Origin: Ferrovaceae bacterium | GTDB lineage: Bacteria; Pseudomonadota; Gammaproteobacteria; Burkholderiales; Ferrovaceae | NCBI GenBank assembly: GCA_027449685.1 | Contig: DAIDLC010000001.1 | Coordinates: 33,353 to 97,352, forward strand | Direction of reading: 5' to 3' | DNA length: 64,000 nt | Shown: positions 28,000 to 36,142 of the stretch, piece after piece | Layout of the letters: each line of letters opens with the position of its first letter | Numbering within the stretch: position 1 is the first letter of the stretch | The notes under the pieces: generated by a model | Told to the model about the DNA's origin: nothing | Database searches by the model: none | Seen by the model: only the letters and a program-made list of their open reading frames with translations | Program-made: the position numbers and the translations under genes

Positions 28000-28860
28000 A
28001 TGAAAAAGCTATTGTTCCAGTTTGATACCGACGCTCAGGCTTCGGTATTCGATCAGGTGGTGGGCTATGATGGCGGTGCCGATCACGTGGTGCCCTATGC
28101 GCAGGTTACTCCGGAGCAAATCGGCGCCTTGGTGGAAGGGGCCATCTTTACCCGTGCGCCGAAGGATAAAAAAAATACGGCCTTGTTTCTTGGGGGCTCA
28201 GACCTGGCGGCGGGAGAAGCCTTGATGAGCACCATTCAAGGTCGGTTTTTTGGACAATTCCGGGTTTCTCTGATGCTCGATAGCAACGGGGCCAATACCA
28301 CAGCGGCAGCCTGTGTAGCCTGGTTGTCTCACGGCCGCTCCTTGCGTGGACGGCGGGCCGTGGTATTGGCAGGTACTGGCCCAGTGGGGCAACGGGTTGC
28401 CGCCATGCTGGCTCTGGAGGGCGCTGAAGTCTGTATTACCGGGCGCCAGTTGGAACGGACCCATGCCGCCACCCGGGCCATAGCTGCCCGCTTTGGGGTT
28501 GAAGTGACAGCAGGGGCCGCACCCGATGCCCAGGCGCGCGCCCAGGCCGTGTCCCGGGCGCATATCGTGGTCTCGGCCGGAGCTGCTGGAGTGGTTTTGC
28601 TGCCGCAGACGCAATGGTGCGATTTACCACAACTCGAATTGCTGGCAGATGCCAACGCTTCCCCCCCGGCAGGCATCGAGGGAATCGAGATGGCGGATCG
28701 GGGTGTGACGCGCCACGGAAAAACCTGTTATGGTCCCTTGGGGTTTGGTGCGCTTAAACTGGCCTTGCATCGCGCCTGTATTGGCCGTTTATTCGAACAG
28801 AACGATTTGCTCCTGGACGCGCGGGAAATTCTCGCCATGGCCAAGCAGATGATCACTTAA
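28000..28860 (+). CDS. mtdA: NADP-dependent methylene-tetrahydrofolate/methylene-tetrahydromethanopterin dehydrogenase
   Basis: A 286-residue enzyme closely resembling MtdA. The N-terminus KKLLFQFDTDAQASVFDQVVGYDGG is characteristic. SLMLDSNGANTTAAA follows, and the NADP-binding loop is LAGTGPVGQRVAAML. The C-terminal region has GPLGFGALKLALHRACIGRLFE. The enzyme oxidises methylene-THF (and methylene-H4MPT in methylotrophs) to the methenyl form with NADP. The pairing with fchA is the known mtdA-fchA module of methylotrophic Proteobacteria. The MtdB paralogue is less likely because of the THF-specific partner gene. Confidence 0.88.
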   Translation: MKKLLFQFDTDAQASVFDQVVGYDGGADHVVPYAQVTPEQIGALVEGAIFTRAPKDKKNTALFLGGSDLAAGEALMSTIQGRFFGQFRVSLMLDSNGANTTAAACVAWLSHGRSLRGRRAVVLAGTGPVGQRVAAMLALEGAEVCITGRQLERTHAATRAIAARFGVEVTAGAAPDAQARAQAVSRAHIVVSAGAAGVVLLPQTQWCDLPQLELLADANASPPAGIEGIEMADRGVTRHGKTCYGPLGFGALKLALHRACIGRLFEQNDLLLDAREILAMAKQMIT

Positions 28861-28922
28861 CGCGCTTGCTGTGAGCCGTTACCAGCGCGCAGGCATTCAT
28901 TCACGTCAAGACAGGGTAAAGC

Positions 28923-29546
28923 ATGCAAGACACGACCTTACAGGGGTTTCTGCAGGACCTGGCCAGTCGCCAGCCAACGCCGGGTGGAGGTGCTGCGGCC
29001 GCTATCATGGGGGCCATGGGGAGCGCCTTGCTATCCATGGTGGCCAATTTGACCGTGGGGAAAAAGGGCTATGAGCAGGTACAGGAGGAAATGCTCCAAC
29101 AACTGGCTCAGGCCGAAGCGTTGCGAACCCGGTTCCTGGAATTGGCCGCTCAGGATGCGCTGGCCTTCAATCAGTTGATGGCGGGCTATCGACTCCCGAA
29201 AGAAAGCGCTGCAGACCAAGTACAACGCAGCGTTGCCATTCAACGCGCACTGGAAGCAGCCACCCGCGTGCCGCTCCTGTGTGCCCAAACCTGTGCCGAG
29301 GCCATCCGTTTGGCGCAGCGCTCGGCTGTCATCGGGCACCAAAACGTCATCAGCGATACCGGCGTGGCCGTTCTCTCGCTTCTGGCGGCCCTACGAAGCG
29401 CTACACTGAATGTGGATATCAACCTGCCGTCCATTCAGGATGCCGCTTTTGCAGACACGGTGCGCGCCCAGACAGACGTCCTGTTGACGGAATACGTTCC
29501 GTTGGCCGAAACCGTGCACGATACAGTACGGCAACGGCTGCGCTAA
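28923..29546 (+). CDS. fchA: Methenyltetrahydrofolate cyclohydrolase
   Basis: A 207-residue protein of the cyclodeaminase/cyclohydrolase family. The glycine/alanine-rich signature PTPGGGAAAAIMGAMGSALLSMVANLTVGKK (about residues 18-48) is that of FchA and FTCD. It hydrolyses 5,10-methenyl-THF to 10-formyl-THF, the step after MtdA. The gene follows mtdA by 62 bases on the same strand. Its stop overlaps the end of the convergent CBS-domain gene by four bases. Confidence 0.9.
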   Translation: MQDTTLQGFLQDLASRQPTPGGGAAAAIMGAMGSALLSMVANLTVGKKGYEQVQEEMLQQLAQAEALRTRFLELAAQDALAFNQLMAGYRLPKESAADQVQRSVAIQRALEAATRVPLLCAQTCAEAIRLAQRSAVIGHQNVISDTGVAVLSLLAALRSATLNVDINLPSIQDAAFADTVRAQTDVLLTEYVPLAETVHDTVRQRLR

Positions 29547-29974
29547 CTGTTTACATACTGTTCCAGTTGGTGGATGGTTTCTTCCTGTTCGTTCAAGGCG
29601 TCCTTCACCAGGTCTCCAATGGAGAGTACGTTGACGACCCGGCCGTTATCCAGAACCGGCAGATGGCGCACGCGTTTGTTGGTCATGATGGACATGCAGC
29701 TTTCGCGGGTGCTCTGCAGGGTTACGGTCCATACGGGAGAGGTCATGATTTCCGATACGGGCAGATGGACCGAGGTGTCGGCGGTTTTGGCCACCCGGCG
29801 CGCGTAGTCCCGCTCGGACAGCATTCCCAGCAGTTGATCATCCTTCATCACCAGCAGGGCCCCCACGTTGCGTTCTGCCATCAAACGCAGAGCCTCCAGA
29901 ACGGTGGTGTCGGGGGTAATCGCACAGGGTGTGCCGGCAGGTTTTGATTTCAACAGGGTTTTGACGGTGTTCAT
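29543..29974 (-). CDS. CBS-domain protein
   Basis: A 143-residue protein made of two CBS motifs (about 8-70 and 75-135). SEIMTSPVWTV and RVRHLPVLDNGRVVNVLSIGDLVKDAL are typical of stand-alone CBS pairs, which bind adenine nucleotides. It has no attached catalytic domain. A short helical tail (NEQEETIHQLEQYV) follows. The ATG at 29974 follows AGGAGG. A promoter candidate with an overlapping inverted repeat lies 90-130 bases upstream. Its partner is unknown. Confidence 0.88.
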   Translation of the reverse strand: MNTVKTLLKSKPAGTPCAITPDTTVLEALRLMAERNVGALLVMKDDQLLGMLSERDYARRVAKTADTSVHLPVSEIMTSPVWTVTLQSTRESCMSIMTNKRVRHLPVLDNGRVVNVLSIGDLVKDALNEQEETIHQLEQYVNS

Positions 29975-30063
29975 GTGATCTCCTCCTGAAGCAAAGGGCA
30001 CAAAGGGTCGGGCGGGTCGCGACTTGGCAGGTCTTTCTTGCCATGCCGCGAGAGCCTGGGAAC

Positions 30064-30092
30064 ATCATACACCTCCCGACTGCCACTGACAC
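30064..30092 (-). promoter_or_regulatory. Candidate promoter of the CBS-domain gene
   Basis: On the minus strand GTGTCA (30087-30092, 4 of 6) and TATGAT (30064-30069, 5 of 6) are 17 bases apart. The leader to the ATG is about 80 bases. The -35 box lies inside an inverted repeat (30081-30108). Confidence 0.5.
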
Positions 30093-30108
30093 GGGTGTTG
30101 CAGTGGCA
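30081..30108. repeat. Inverted repeat over the -35 of the CBS-gene promoter
   Basis: TGCCACTG (30081-30088) and CAGTGGCA (30101-30108) are perfect 8-bp arms, and the interior ACA/TGT can extend the pairing. It overlaps the predicted -35 element, so it could be an operator. As RNA it would form a strong hairpin. Confidence 0.55.
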
Positions 30109-30158
30109 TGAATCCGGGGATGAATCGCCCGGATCTCGCATCGTCCGGATCCGGCGGG

Positions 30159-30184
30159 AAAATTTCAATGCAGGGGGAAATTTT
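30159..30184. terminator. AT-rich inverted repeat downstream of nnr
   Basis: AAAATTTC (30159-30166) and GAAATTTT (30177-30184) are perfect arms around a 10-base loop, just beyond the nnr stop. On the minus strand the stem ends in TTTT and is followed by CCCGCC, so it is a weak terminator candidate. Confidence 0.45.
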
Positions 30185-30189
30185 ACGCA

Positions 30190-31686
30190 TCATGCATCCG
30201 GAAATGCCGCGTCCGGATACGCCGCCACGAGGAAGTGCTGGTTGATCTGACGGCGAATGGCTCTGATCAGTTCGCCTGCTGTCAGCCCTACTGGGCCGAT
30301 TCCCTCTTCCACACAGGCGTCGGCGGCAGCACCGTGCAGAAATACGCTCAGGTTCAAGGCCAAATCCGGAGCCAGTCCCTGGGCTAACAAGGCTCCCACC
30401 AGTCCGGCCAGTACGTCGCCCATCCCGGGGCCGGACAAGGCTGCACTACCGGTGGGGTTGATCCACCAACGACCGTCCGGGCTGGCCACGATCGTTCCAC
30501 ACCCTTTGAGGGCCACCAGGGCCTGAAAGCGTCGCGCCAGCATCAGGGCCCACTGCACTCGATCCTCTGGGGCCTCGCCCCACAGGTGACGCGCTTCGCC
30601 AGGATGTGGGGTCAACAGGGTAGGGTGCGTTCTGGCGGCAAGGGCTTGGCCTAGAGTGGGGTTTTCCGCAAGCAGGTGTAGCGCATCAGCGTCCAGCACC
30701 AGCGGGCCTGCAAAGGCCACGATGTCCGTCATCAGTTCTTGCGCGGCAGGGGAGCGCCCCAGGCCAGGACCTGCAACCAGGGTGGTGAGCGCCTTATTCT
30801 CCAGCAAGGCGTATGGGTGGGACTGCATGAGTTCGGGTTGCTGCAGGTACAGCGTATGCTGAGTGCCGTCTGCTTCCGGGCGTGCCAGCCATACCCGTCC
30901 TGCTCCACAGAACAAGGCGCTTTGGGCGGCCAGGAAGGCGGCGCCACACAGGCCGTGGGCGCCGCCAATCACCCCCACGGCGCCGTACACCCCCTTATGG
31001 GTATTGCGTGCCCGCCGGGGCCAGCGGGCCATGAGCGCAGCGCGTTGCAACAGGTGGCCTGGACTGCGCGGATCGAGTCCCAAAGAAAACACTACCACCT
31101 GTCCGCAATGATCCGGTCCGTCCGCAGTATGCAAGCCGGGTTTATCGGCAATGAAGGTGAGCGTGTGCTGGGCGCGGAAGCTGATCCTTTGCGCCTTGCC
31201 GGTATCGCCATTCACCCCGCTGGGTAGATCCAGGGCGATGCGCCGGCAGGGGAGTCGGTTGGCCCGTTCAACCCAGGTTAGGTGCGGTTGTTCTAGCGGC
31301 CGTGTCAAACCGATACCAAACAGCGCATCCACCACCCAAGCCGGGTTGAGGCAGGGGTCCCATCGATCAGAACAGATCCCGTTTCCGGCGGCCAGTAATT
31401 GCTGGCGTGCCGGTTGCGCGGGGTCGGAAACCGGGCCTTGCGGTGTGGCACAGACCACATGCACCGGCCAACCGGCCCGGAACAGGTGCCAGGCCGTGAT
31501 CCAGCCATCGGCTCCGTTGTCTCCCGGACCAATCAGAAACAGCACGGGGCCAGTTGGCGGGGGCTGGGACAGCATCCATCGGGCGGCTGCCTGGGCTGCG
31601 AGAGCCATCAGTGGGGCGCCCGTGGAGGTGGCACGCGCGCTGGCTTCCACGGTTCGCAGGTCTTCACGGGTGAGCAAAGGATGCAT
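30190..31686 (-). CDS. nnr: Bifunctional NAD(P)HX epimerase/dehydratase
   Basis: A 498-residue fused repair enzyme. The N-terminal YjeF_N domain (about 1-210) is the NAD(P)HX epimerase, with GPGDNGADG and IALDLPSGVNGDTG. The C-terminal ribokinase-like domain (about 220-490) is the ADP-dependent (S)-NAD(P)H-hydrate dehydratase, with GGAHGLCGAAFLAAQSAL, LTPHPGEARHLWG and the GPGMGDVLAGLVGALL anion-hole motif. It restores hydrated NAD(P)H to usable cofactor. It diverges from rpoE and ends before the CBS-gene promoter region. Confidence 0.95.
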   Translation of the reverse strand: MHPLLTREDLRTVEASARATSTGAPLMALAAQAAARWMLSQPPPTGPVLFLIGPGDNGADGWITAWHLFRAGWPVHVVCATPQGPVSDPAQPARQQLLAAGNGICSDRWDPCLNPAWVVDALFGIGLTRPLEQPHLTWVERANRLPCRRIALDLPSGVNGDTGKAQRISFRAQHTLTFIADKPGLHTADGPDHCGQVVVFSLGLDPRSPGHLLQRAALMARWPRRARNTHKGVYGAVGVIGGAHGLCGAAFLAAQSALFCGAGRVWLARPEADGTQHTLYLQQPELMQSHPYALLENKALTTLVAGPGLGRSPAAQELMTDIVAFAGPLVLDADALHLLAENPTLGQALAARTHPTLLTPHPGEARHLWGEAPEDRVQWALMLARRFQALVALKGCGTIVASPDGRWWINPTGSAALSGPGMGDVLAGLVGALLAQGLAPDLALNLSVFLHGAAADACVEEGIGPVGLTAGELIRAIRRQINQHFLVAAYPDAAFPDA

Positions 31687-31718
31687 GGTTTGGGCTCTCG
31701 CAGCACATCGGTCAGGTG

Positions 31719-31747
31719 ATCATGGCATATTCCCTGCACGGATTCAA
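31719..31747 (-). promoter_or_regulatory. Candidate nnr promoter
   Basis: TTGAAT (31742-31747) and CATGAT (31719-31724) on the minus strand are separated by 17 bases, 4 of 6 matches each. The predicted leader is about 25 bases. Confidence 0.4.
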
Positions 31748-31807
31748 AACCTGCCATTCCGCAACAGTGCTGCACGGGTTTCCCCAGCCCCCGTATTATG
31801 GGGCACC

Positions 31808-31837
31808 GGAACCAAATTGCCGTATTGATGGTCAATC
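31808..31837 (+). promoter_or_regulatory. Candidate sigma-E-type promoter of rpoE
   Basis: GGAACCA (31808-31814) is followed after 16 bases by GTCAATC (31831-31837). This resembles the extracytoplasmic sigma-E consensus (GGAACTT, about 16 bases, GTCAA/TCTGA) and has the right spacing. Autoregulation of rpoE from such a promoter is known in other bacteria. Transcription would begin near 31843, leaving a leader of about 125 bases. Confidence 0.5.
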
Positions 31838-31967
31838 AGGGCATGATCATCCCAACCTTCAATCCATAGGCGATTTCATGAGCGCATTGGCTACCCTGTA
31901 TACTACGATGGCGGGAGCGGCGGTATTGCCCCCGCCTCTACCAACCCGACTTCAGGAGGATCGTGTC

Positions 31968-32597
31968 GTGGCCCACGGGCCTGCGAGCTCGAGTGGCATG
32001 TCAGATCGGGATATCGATCAAAAACTGGTGGAACAGGCGCAGCAGGGCCATAAGGCCGCCTTCGAAATGCTGGTGTCCAAGTATCAGCGCAAATTGGCGC
32101 GCCTGGTGGGGCGTTTGGTACGCGACCAGGCCGAGGCCGAAGACGTTACCCAAGAAGCCTTCATCAAGGCTTACCGGGCCTTGGGATCTTTTCGGGGGGA
32201 TAGTGCTTTCTACACCTGGTTGTACCGGATTGGGGTCAACACGGCCAAGAACTATCTGGTAGCCCAAGGGCGTCGAGCTCCTACCCAAACCCTGATGGAT
32301 GCGGATGAAGCAGAGCATTTTGAAGATGCCGATCTGTTGCATGACGTCAATACACCCGAAGCGGAGCTCATGAGCCGCCAAATCGTCCAGACGGTCAATG
32401 CTGCCATGGATGACTTGCCCGTGGAGCTGAGTACGGCGATTCGGTTGCGCGAAATAGACGGGTTGAGTTATGAAGAAATCGCGACCCTGATGAACTGCCC
32501 CATCGGGACGGTTCGGTCGCGCATTTTTCGGGCACGCGAGGCCATATCACAACGCCTGCGGCCCCAGTTGGATGTATCGGGGGATAGGAGATGGTAA
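31968..32597 (+). CDS. rpoE: RNA polymerase sigma factor RpoE (AlgU-type ECF sigma)
   Basis: A 209-residue ECF sigma factor for the envelope stress response. Region 2 contains QEAFIKAYRALGSFRGDSAFYTWLYRIGVNTAKNYLV, nearly identical to classical RpoE. Region 4 contains DGLSYEEIATLMNCPIGTVRSRIFRAREAI. I chose the GTG at 31968 because GGAGGA (31955-31960) precedes it at the ideal distance. The family-typical start would be the ATG at 31998 (MSDRDIDQKLVEQ), which has only a weak site. Starts still further upstream add non-conserved sequence. It overlaps rseA, its anti-sigma factor, by 7 bases. Confidence 0.95.
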   Translation: MAHGPASSSGMSDRDIDQKLVEQAQQGHKAAFEMLVSKYQRKLARLVGRLVRDQAEAEDVTQEAFIKAYRALGSFRGDSAFYTWLYRIGVNTAKNYLVAQGRRAPTQTLMDADEAEHFEDADLLHDVNTPEAELMSRQIVQTVNAAMDDLPVELSTAIRLREIDGLSYEEIATLMNCPIGTVRSRIFRAREAISQRLRPQLDVSGDRRW

Positions 32598-33265
32598 TTC
32601 AAGCCGAAGAACTGTCTGCATGGATGGATGATGAAGGGGATGCAGCGCAGGAAAACGAACTGATCCGCTCCTGGGCTCAGGAAGATACGGCCCGGCGCTG
32701 GAATGCGTATCATTTGATTGGCGATGTGTTGCGCGAACAGGAAATCCGTCATGTGTGTCTTGCACAGCGCATTTCCCAAGCGCTGGAGGCCGAGCCCGTG
32801 GTACTGGTGCCTAAGCGCCGGCAGCGCGAAGTGCCACCGCCCACCCGTTGGTTGGCTGTAGCGGCTACCGTGGCGGCTGTCAGTCTGACTGCCTGGAATC
32901 TGCGTCAACCGCTACCCGATGCGCCAGGCAGGGTGGCTCAGTCGGGACTGGCGGTTCCCTCTGTGGCTTCCTCCCACGCGGCTACCGGGGTCACTGCGCT
33001 GGCACAGAACAACATGCACCCGGTCGAGGCCGGCGGGTCCGAGGGCAAAGCGCAACCGCCGAAGGAAAGTCGTGCTCGGGAAGCGAGCACTGTGGCTTCC
33101 GTGGAGCATACGGCGCCGATCATTACCCCCGAACCGGCGCCAGAAGTGGCCACACAGTTGGCCTCCCAAGCAGCCGAACCCTACGTGGCCTTGCATCGAC
33201 AATGGTCTACGTTGTCCGGTTTCCAGACAGTGGATTATGAAACAGGCCCGGCTTCCGGCCGTTGA
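32591..33265 (+). CDS. rseA: Anti-sigma-E factor RseA/MucA
   Basis: A 224-residue inner-membrane anti-sigma factor. The N-terminal cytoplasmic domain (about 1-70) has EELSAWMDDEGD and ARRWNAYHLIGDVLRE, which are the RseA sigma-binding motifs. A single transmembrane helix spans about residues 87-103 (WLAVAATVAAVSLTAW). The periplasmic part is Ala/Pro/Glu-rich and poorly conserved. In homologues DegS and RseP cleave it to release RpoE, and RseB protects it. AGGAGATG around the start overlaps the end of rpoE. Confidence 0.92.
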   Translation: MVIQAEELSAWMDDEGDAAQENELIRSWAQEDTARRWNAYHLIGDVLREQEIRHVCLAQRISQALEAEPVVLVPKRRQREVPPPTRWLAVAATVAAVSLTAWNLRQPLPDAPGRVAQSGLAVPSVASSHAATGVTALAQNNMHPVEAGGSEGKAQPPKESRAREASTVASVEHTAPIITPEPAPEVATQLASQAAEPYVALHRQWSTLSGFQTVDYETGPASGR

Positions 33266-33270
33266 CGCTC

Positions 33271-34341
33271 ATGACGGCTTTGTTTTCGGGAGATTCTGTC
33301 CCGGGTCGTGTTCAAGGCAGGACGAGAGTGCTTTCTTCTAGCCCCTTCGTGGGTTCCTGTTCCAGGGGTTGGCGTGGGTTACGGCATTTTTGTCTGCTGG
33401 GCGCTCTGGTCTGCTGCCAGTTGGTGTGGGGTTCTCTGCCCGCTTACGCGGATCCGGCCCTGGATTTGCTCACCCAGATGTCCGAGGCTGCTCATCAGCT
33501 CACCTACACAGGGGTTTACGTGTTCCAGCACGAGGGCGATATGAAATCCTCGCGCGTGTTTCACACCAATGACAATGGATCGGAGCGCACGCGAATCGAT
33601 GCCCTGGACGGCCCCTCGCGGCAAATCATTCGCGTGGATGATGATCTGCGCTGCTACTTTCCCGATGCGCATGTGATCAGGACCGAACATACCCGTCATC
33701 CTCGCCTGTTTCCCGCTTTGATCGAGCCCCCTGTGGCCGACTATCGGGACCATTATGATATCGCCCTTGCCGGCCATGAGCGCGTGGCTGGGCGCACCTG
33801 CCAGGTCATCACCCTGCGTCCCAAGGATGGGCTGCGTTTTGGACATGAATTATGTGCCGATGAGCAAACCCATCTGTTGCTTCGGGCCACCACCCTAGGA
33901 CCGCATGGGGATGCGGTCAAGCTGTCGGCATTTACCGAAATCCAGCTGGGACACCATCTGGACGCCGAAGCCTTCAAGCCCCTGTTTCCGGGGGCCGCCT
34001 CTTGGCGTACTCAACGCGTTCCACTTTTGGAAGATTCAGATCAAAGTGGCTGGCAAGTCAATAGCTTGCCTCCTGGTTTTCATAAAATACGTGAAATCAA
34101 AAGGCATGCTGGACATATGGTCCAGTTGCTCTATTCCGATGGACTCTCCACAGTTTCCGTGTTTGTGGAACCCGTGGAAGGAAACGGACGCCCGGAGCAA
34201 GGGGCTTTTCTTCCAGGGGCCTTGAGTTATTATTCGGTTCGTAGTGCAGATCATCAGGTGACGGTGGTCGGAGAAGTGCCCATGACCGCCGCAACCCAAA
34301 TCGGTCAGTCCGTTATCAACCTTCGGAGTATTCATCCATGA
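33271..34341 (+). CDS. rseB: Sigma-E regulatory protein RseB/MucB
   Basis: A 356-residue periplasmic protein that binds RseA and, in homologues, senses lipoproteins or lipopolysaccharide. A hydrophobic signal segment lies around residues 38-60 (LLGALVCCQLVWGSLPAYA) after an unusually long basic N-terminal stretch, so the true start may be downstream. The mature part contains LTYTGVYVFQHEGDMKSSRVFH and the ARTCQVITLRPKD-like central region typical of MucB. The C-terminal domain has GFHKIREIKRH and LLYSDGLSTVSVFVEP. The ATG at 33271 has no strong binding site; a TTG at 33262 overlapping rseA is the alternative. Confidence 0.9.
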   Translation: MTALFSGDSVPGRVQGRTRVLSSSPFVGSCSRGWRGLRHFCLLGALVCCQLVWGSLPAYADPALDLLTQMSEAAHQLTYTGVYVFQHEGDMKSSRVFHTNDNGSERTRIDALDGPSRQIIRVDDDLRCYFPDAHVIRTEHTRHPRLFPALIEPPVADYRDHYDIALAGHERVAGRTCQVITLRPKDGLRFGHELCADEQTHLLLRATTLGPHGDAVKLSAFTEIQLGHHLDAEAFKPLFPGAASWRTQRVPLLEDSDQSGWQVNSLPPGFHKIREIKRHAGHMVQLLYSDGLSTVSVFVEPVEGNGRPEQGAFLPGALSYYSVRSADHQVTVVGEVPMTAATQIGQSVINLRSIHP

Positions 34342-35744
34342 AGCAACTTGTTTGGGCCGTACTTTTTTTCACTGGATCGCTGATGGTACAAGCAGAAAAC
34401 CTGCCTGACTTCACCGAGATCGTGGAAAAACAGGAAGCGACGGTGGTCAACGTCAGTGCCACCACGAACGCCCATCCGGTGGCTCATCCGCCCGGAGCTG
34501 CCGGCCCTTCCGAAAACGATCCCATGTTCGAGTTTTTTCGGCGTTTCGGGATTCCCGTCATGCCGGACCAGGGAGGAGGGCAGAGTTCGGCGCCTGAGTC
34601 GCATTCCCTGGGGTCTGGCTTCATCATCAGCGCGGATGGCTATGTTCTAACCAACAGTCATGTGGTTCAAGGCGCTGACGAGGTAGTGGTGACCTTGCAG
34701 GACAAACGGGAGTTCAAGGCCAAGGTGATCGGGATCGACAAAAAAACGGATGTGGCGGTTCTCAAGATCAACGCTTCCGGTTTGCCCACCGTGCGCATTG
34801 GAGATCCAACCAAGGCACGCGTGGGTGAGTGGGTCGTGGCGATCGGCTCCCCTTTCGGCTTTGAGAGCACAGTGACCAAGGGAATCATCAGCGCCAAGGG
34901 GCGTTCCTTGCCCCAGGAAACCCTGGTCCCTTTCATTCAGACCGATGTGCCCATCAACCCGGGCAATTCAGGGGGGCCTCTCTTCAACATGAAGGGGGAG
35001 GTCATCGGCATCAATTCCCAAATTTATAGCCGCACCGGAGGTTTTATGGGATTGTCTTTTGCCATTCCCATCGATGTGGCCTTGCAGGTGTCCGATCAAT
35101 TACGCAGCACGGGCCGGGTGAGTCGTGGCTGGTTGGGTGTCGTGATTCAGGAAGTGGACAAGGAACTGGCCGACTCCTTTGGGTTGGGTAAGCCTCGTGG
35201 TGCGCTGGTGGTGTCGGTGCAAAAGGGAGCCCCAGCCGACAAGGGAGGCATCCGCCCCAGCGACATCATTTTGCGTTTCGACAATAAACCCATCAATTCA
35301 CAGGAAGATCTGCCGCGCGTGGTGAGCAACACCAAAGCGGGTTCTCATGTGGCCATCCAGGTTTGGCGCAAGGGGGGCTTGGTGGATTTGTCGCTGACGG
35401 TGGGAGAAATGCCCTCGGAAAAAACAGCCCAGAGCGAATCCCCCGATCCCAAACGGCTGCATCTGGGAGCGGCTGGAAAAATCGGGTTGGATCTGGCGGA
35501 TTTGACCGCTGAGCAGCGCAAGGAGTTGGACCTTTCTGGGGGTGTGATCGTGCAGGGGGTTTCGGCTTTGGCTGCGCGCGCCGGGTTGCAAGCAGGGGAC
35601 GTCATCACCTCCATCAATAACACCGAAGTGCATAACGTCCAGGAATTCAATCAGATTCTATCCCGCCTGGATCCCAAAAAAATGCTGGCGTTGCTGGTGC
35701 ACCGCAGTGATGGCTCGGAGTTCATTACCTTGCGTCCCGAGTAA
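34338..35744 (+). CDS. degP: Periplasmic serine protease DegP/MucD
   Basis: A 468-residue HtrA-family protease/chaperone. A signal peptide covers about residues 1-19. The catalytic triad is His108 (LTNSHVVQG), Asp138 (KTDVAVLK) and Ser211 (NPGNSGGPLF). Two PDZ domains follow (about 270-360 and 380-465), the first starting near RGWLGVVIQEVD. It degrades misfolded envelope proteins and is a standard sigma-E target. The ATG overlaps the rseB stop (ATGA), so it is translated with the sigma-E operon. Confidence 0.96.
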   Translation: MKQLVWAVLFFTGSLMVQAENLPDFTEIVEKQEATVVNVSATTNAHPVAHPPGAAGPSENDPMFEFFRRFGIPVMPDQGGGQSSAPESHSLGSGFIISADGYVLTNSHVVQGADEVVVTLQDKREFKAKVIGIDKKTDVAVLKINASGLPTVRIGDPTKARVGEWVVAIGSPFGFESTVTKGIISAKGRSLPQETLVPFIQTDVPINPGNSGGPLFNMKGEVIGINSQIYSRTGGFMGLSFAIPIDVALQVSDQLRSTGRVSRGWLGVVIQEVDKELADSFGLGKPRGALVVSVQKGAPADKGGIRPSDIILRFDNKPINSQEDLPRVVSNTKAGSHVAIQVWRKGGLVDLSLTVGEMPSEKTAQSESPDPKRLHLGAAGKIGLDLADLTAEQRKELDLSGGVIVQGVSALAARAGLQAGDVITSINNTEVHNVQEFNQILSRLDPKKMLALLVHRSDGSEFITLRPE

Positions 35745-35749
35745 ATGGG

Positions 35750-36046
35750 ATGGATGCGGCATCCAGGGTATTACGCAGCACCGCCAGCACTATCCCGCTG
35801 GTGCTCTACAGTCGGGTTGGATGTCATTTATGCGATGACACGCAACAGGCGCTGGAGCAACTTCAGGAATTCTTGGGGTTTAGCCTGCACGTGCTGGACG
35901 TGGACGAGGATCCTGTGCTGGAGCAGCGCCATGGTTGGTTTGTACCGGTGCTGATGTATCAGGATCAGGAGATTTTTCACCATCAGATGGATCAGGAAAA
36001 ACTGTTGGCCTTCCTTCAGGCGCTTCGCGCCAGGGACCTTGCTTGA
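35750..36046 (+). CDS. Glutaredoxin-like (DUF836) protein
   Basis: A 98-residue thioredoxin-fold protein. LVLYSRVGCHLCDDTQQAL near the N-terminus carries a CxxC redox motif, and DVDEDPVLEQRHGWFVPVLM has the cis-proline region seen in glutaredoxin-like DUF836 proteins. The family commonly lies between degP and lepA in Betaproteobacteria. It starts 5 bases after degP, so it likely belongs to the sigma-E operon. Its redox partner is unknown. Confidence 0.85.
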   Translation: MDAASRVLRSTASTIPLVLYSRVGCHLCDDTQQALEQLQEFLGFSLHVLDVDEDPVLEQRHGWFVPVLMYQDQEIFHHQMDQEKLLAFLQALRARDLA

Positions 36047-36142
36047 CCCCCCGCAGCGGGATGGCACGGATGGATTTTCTGCAAAGCCCAGGTGAATCAG
36101 CTAGAATAGCCCTCTTTGGGCGCGCCGCCCGCTAACCCCTCG

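Noticed and set aside
31716-31967. N-terminal extension of rpoE by up to 84 residues
   Set aside because: The extra sequence is not conserved, contains the predicted promoter, and lacks the AGGAGG-type site found before GTG 31968.
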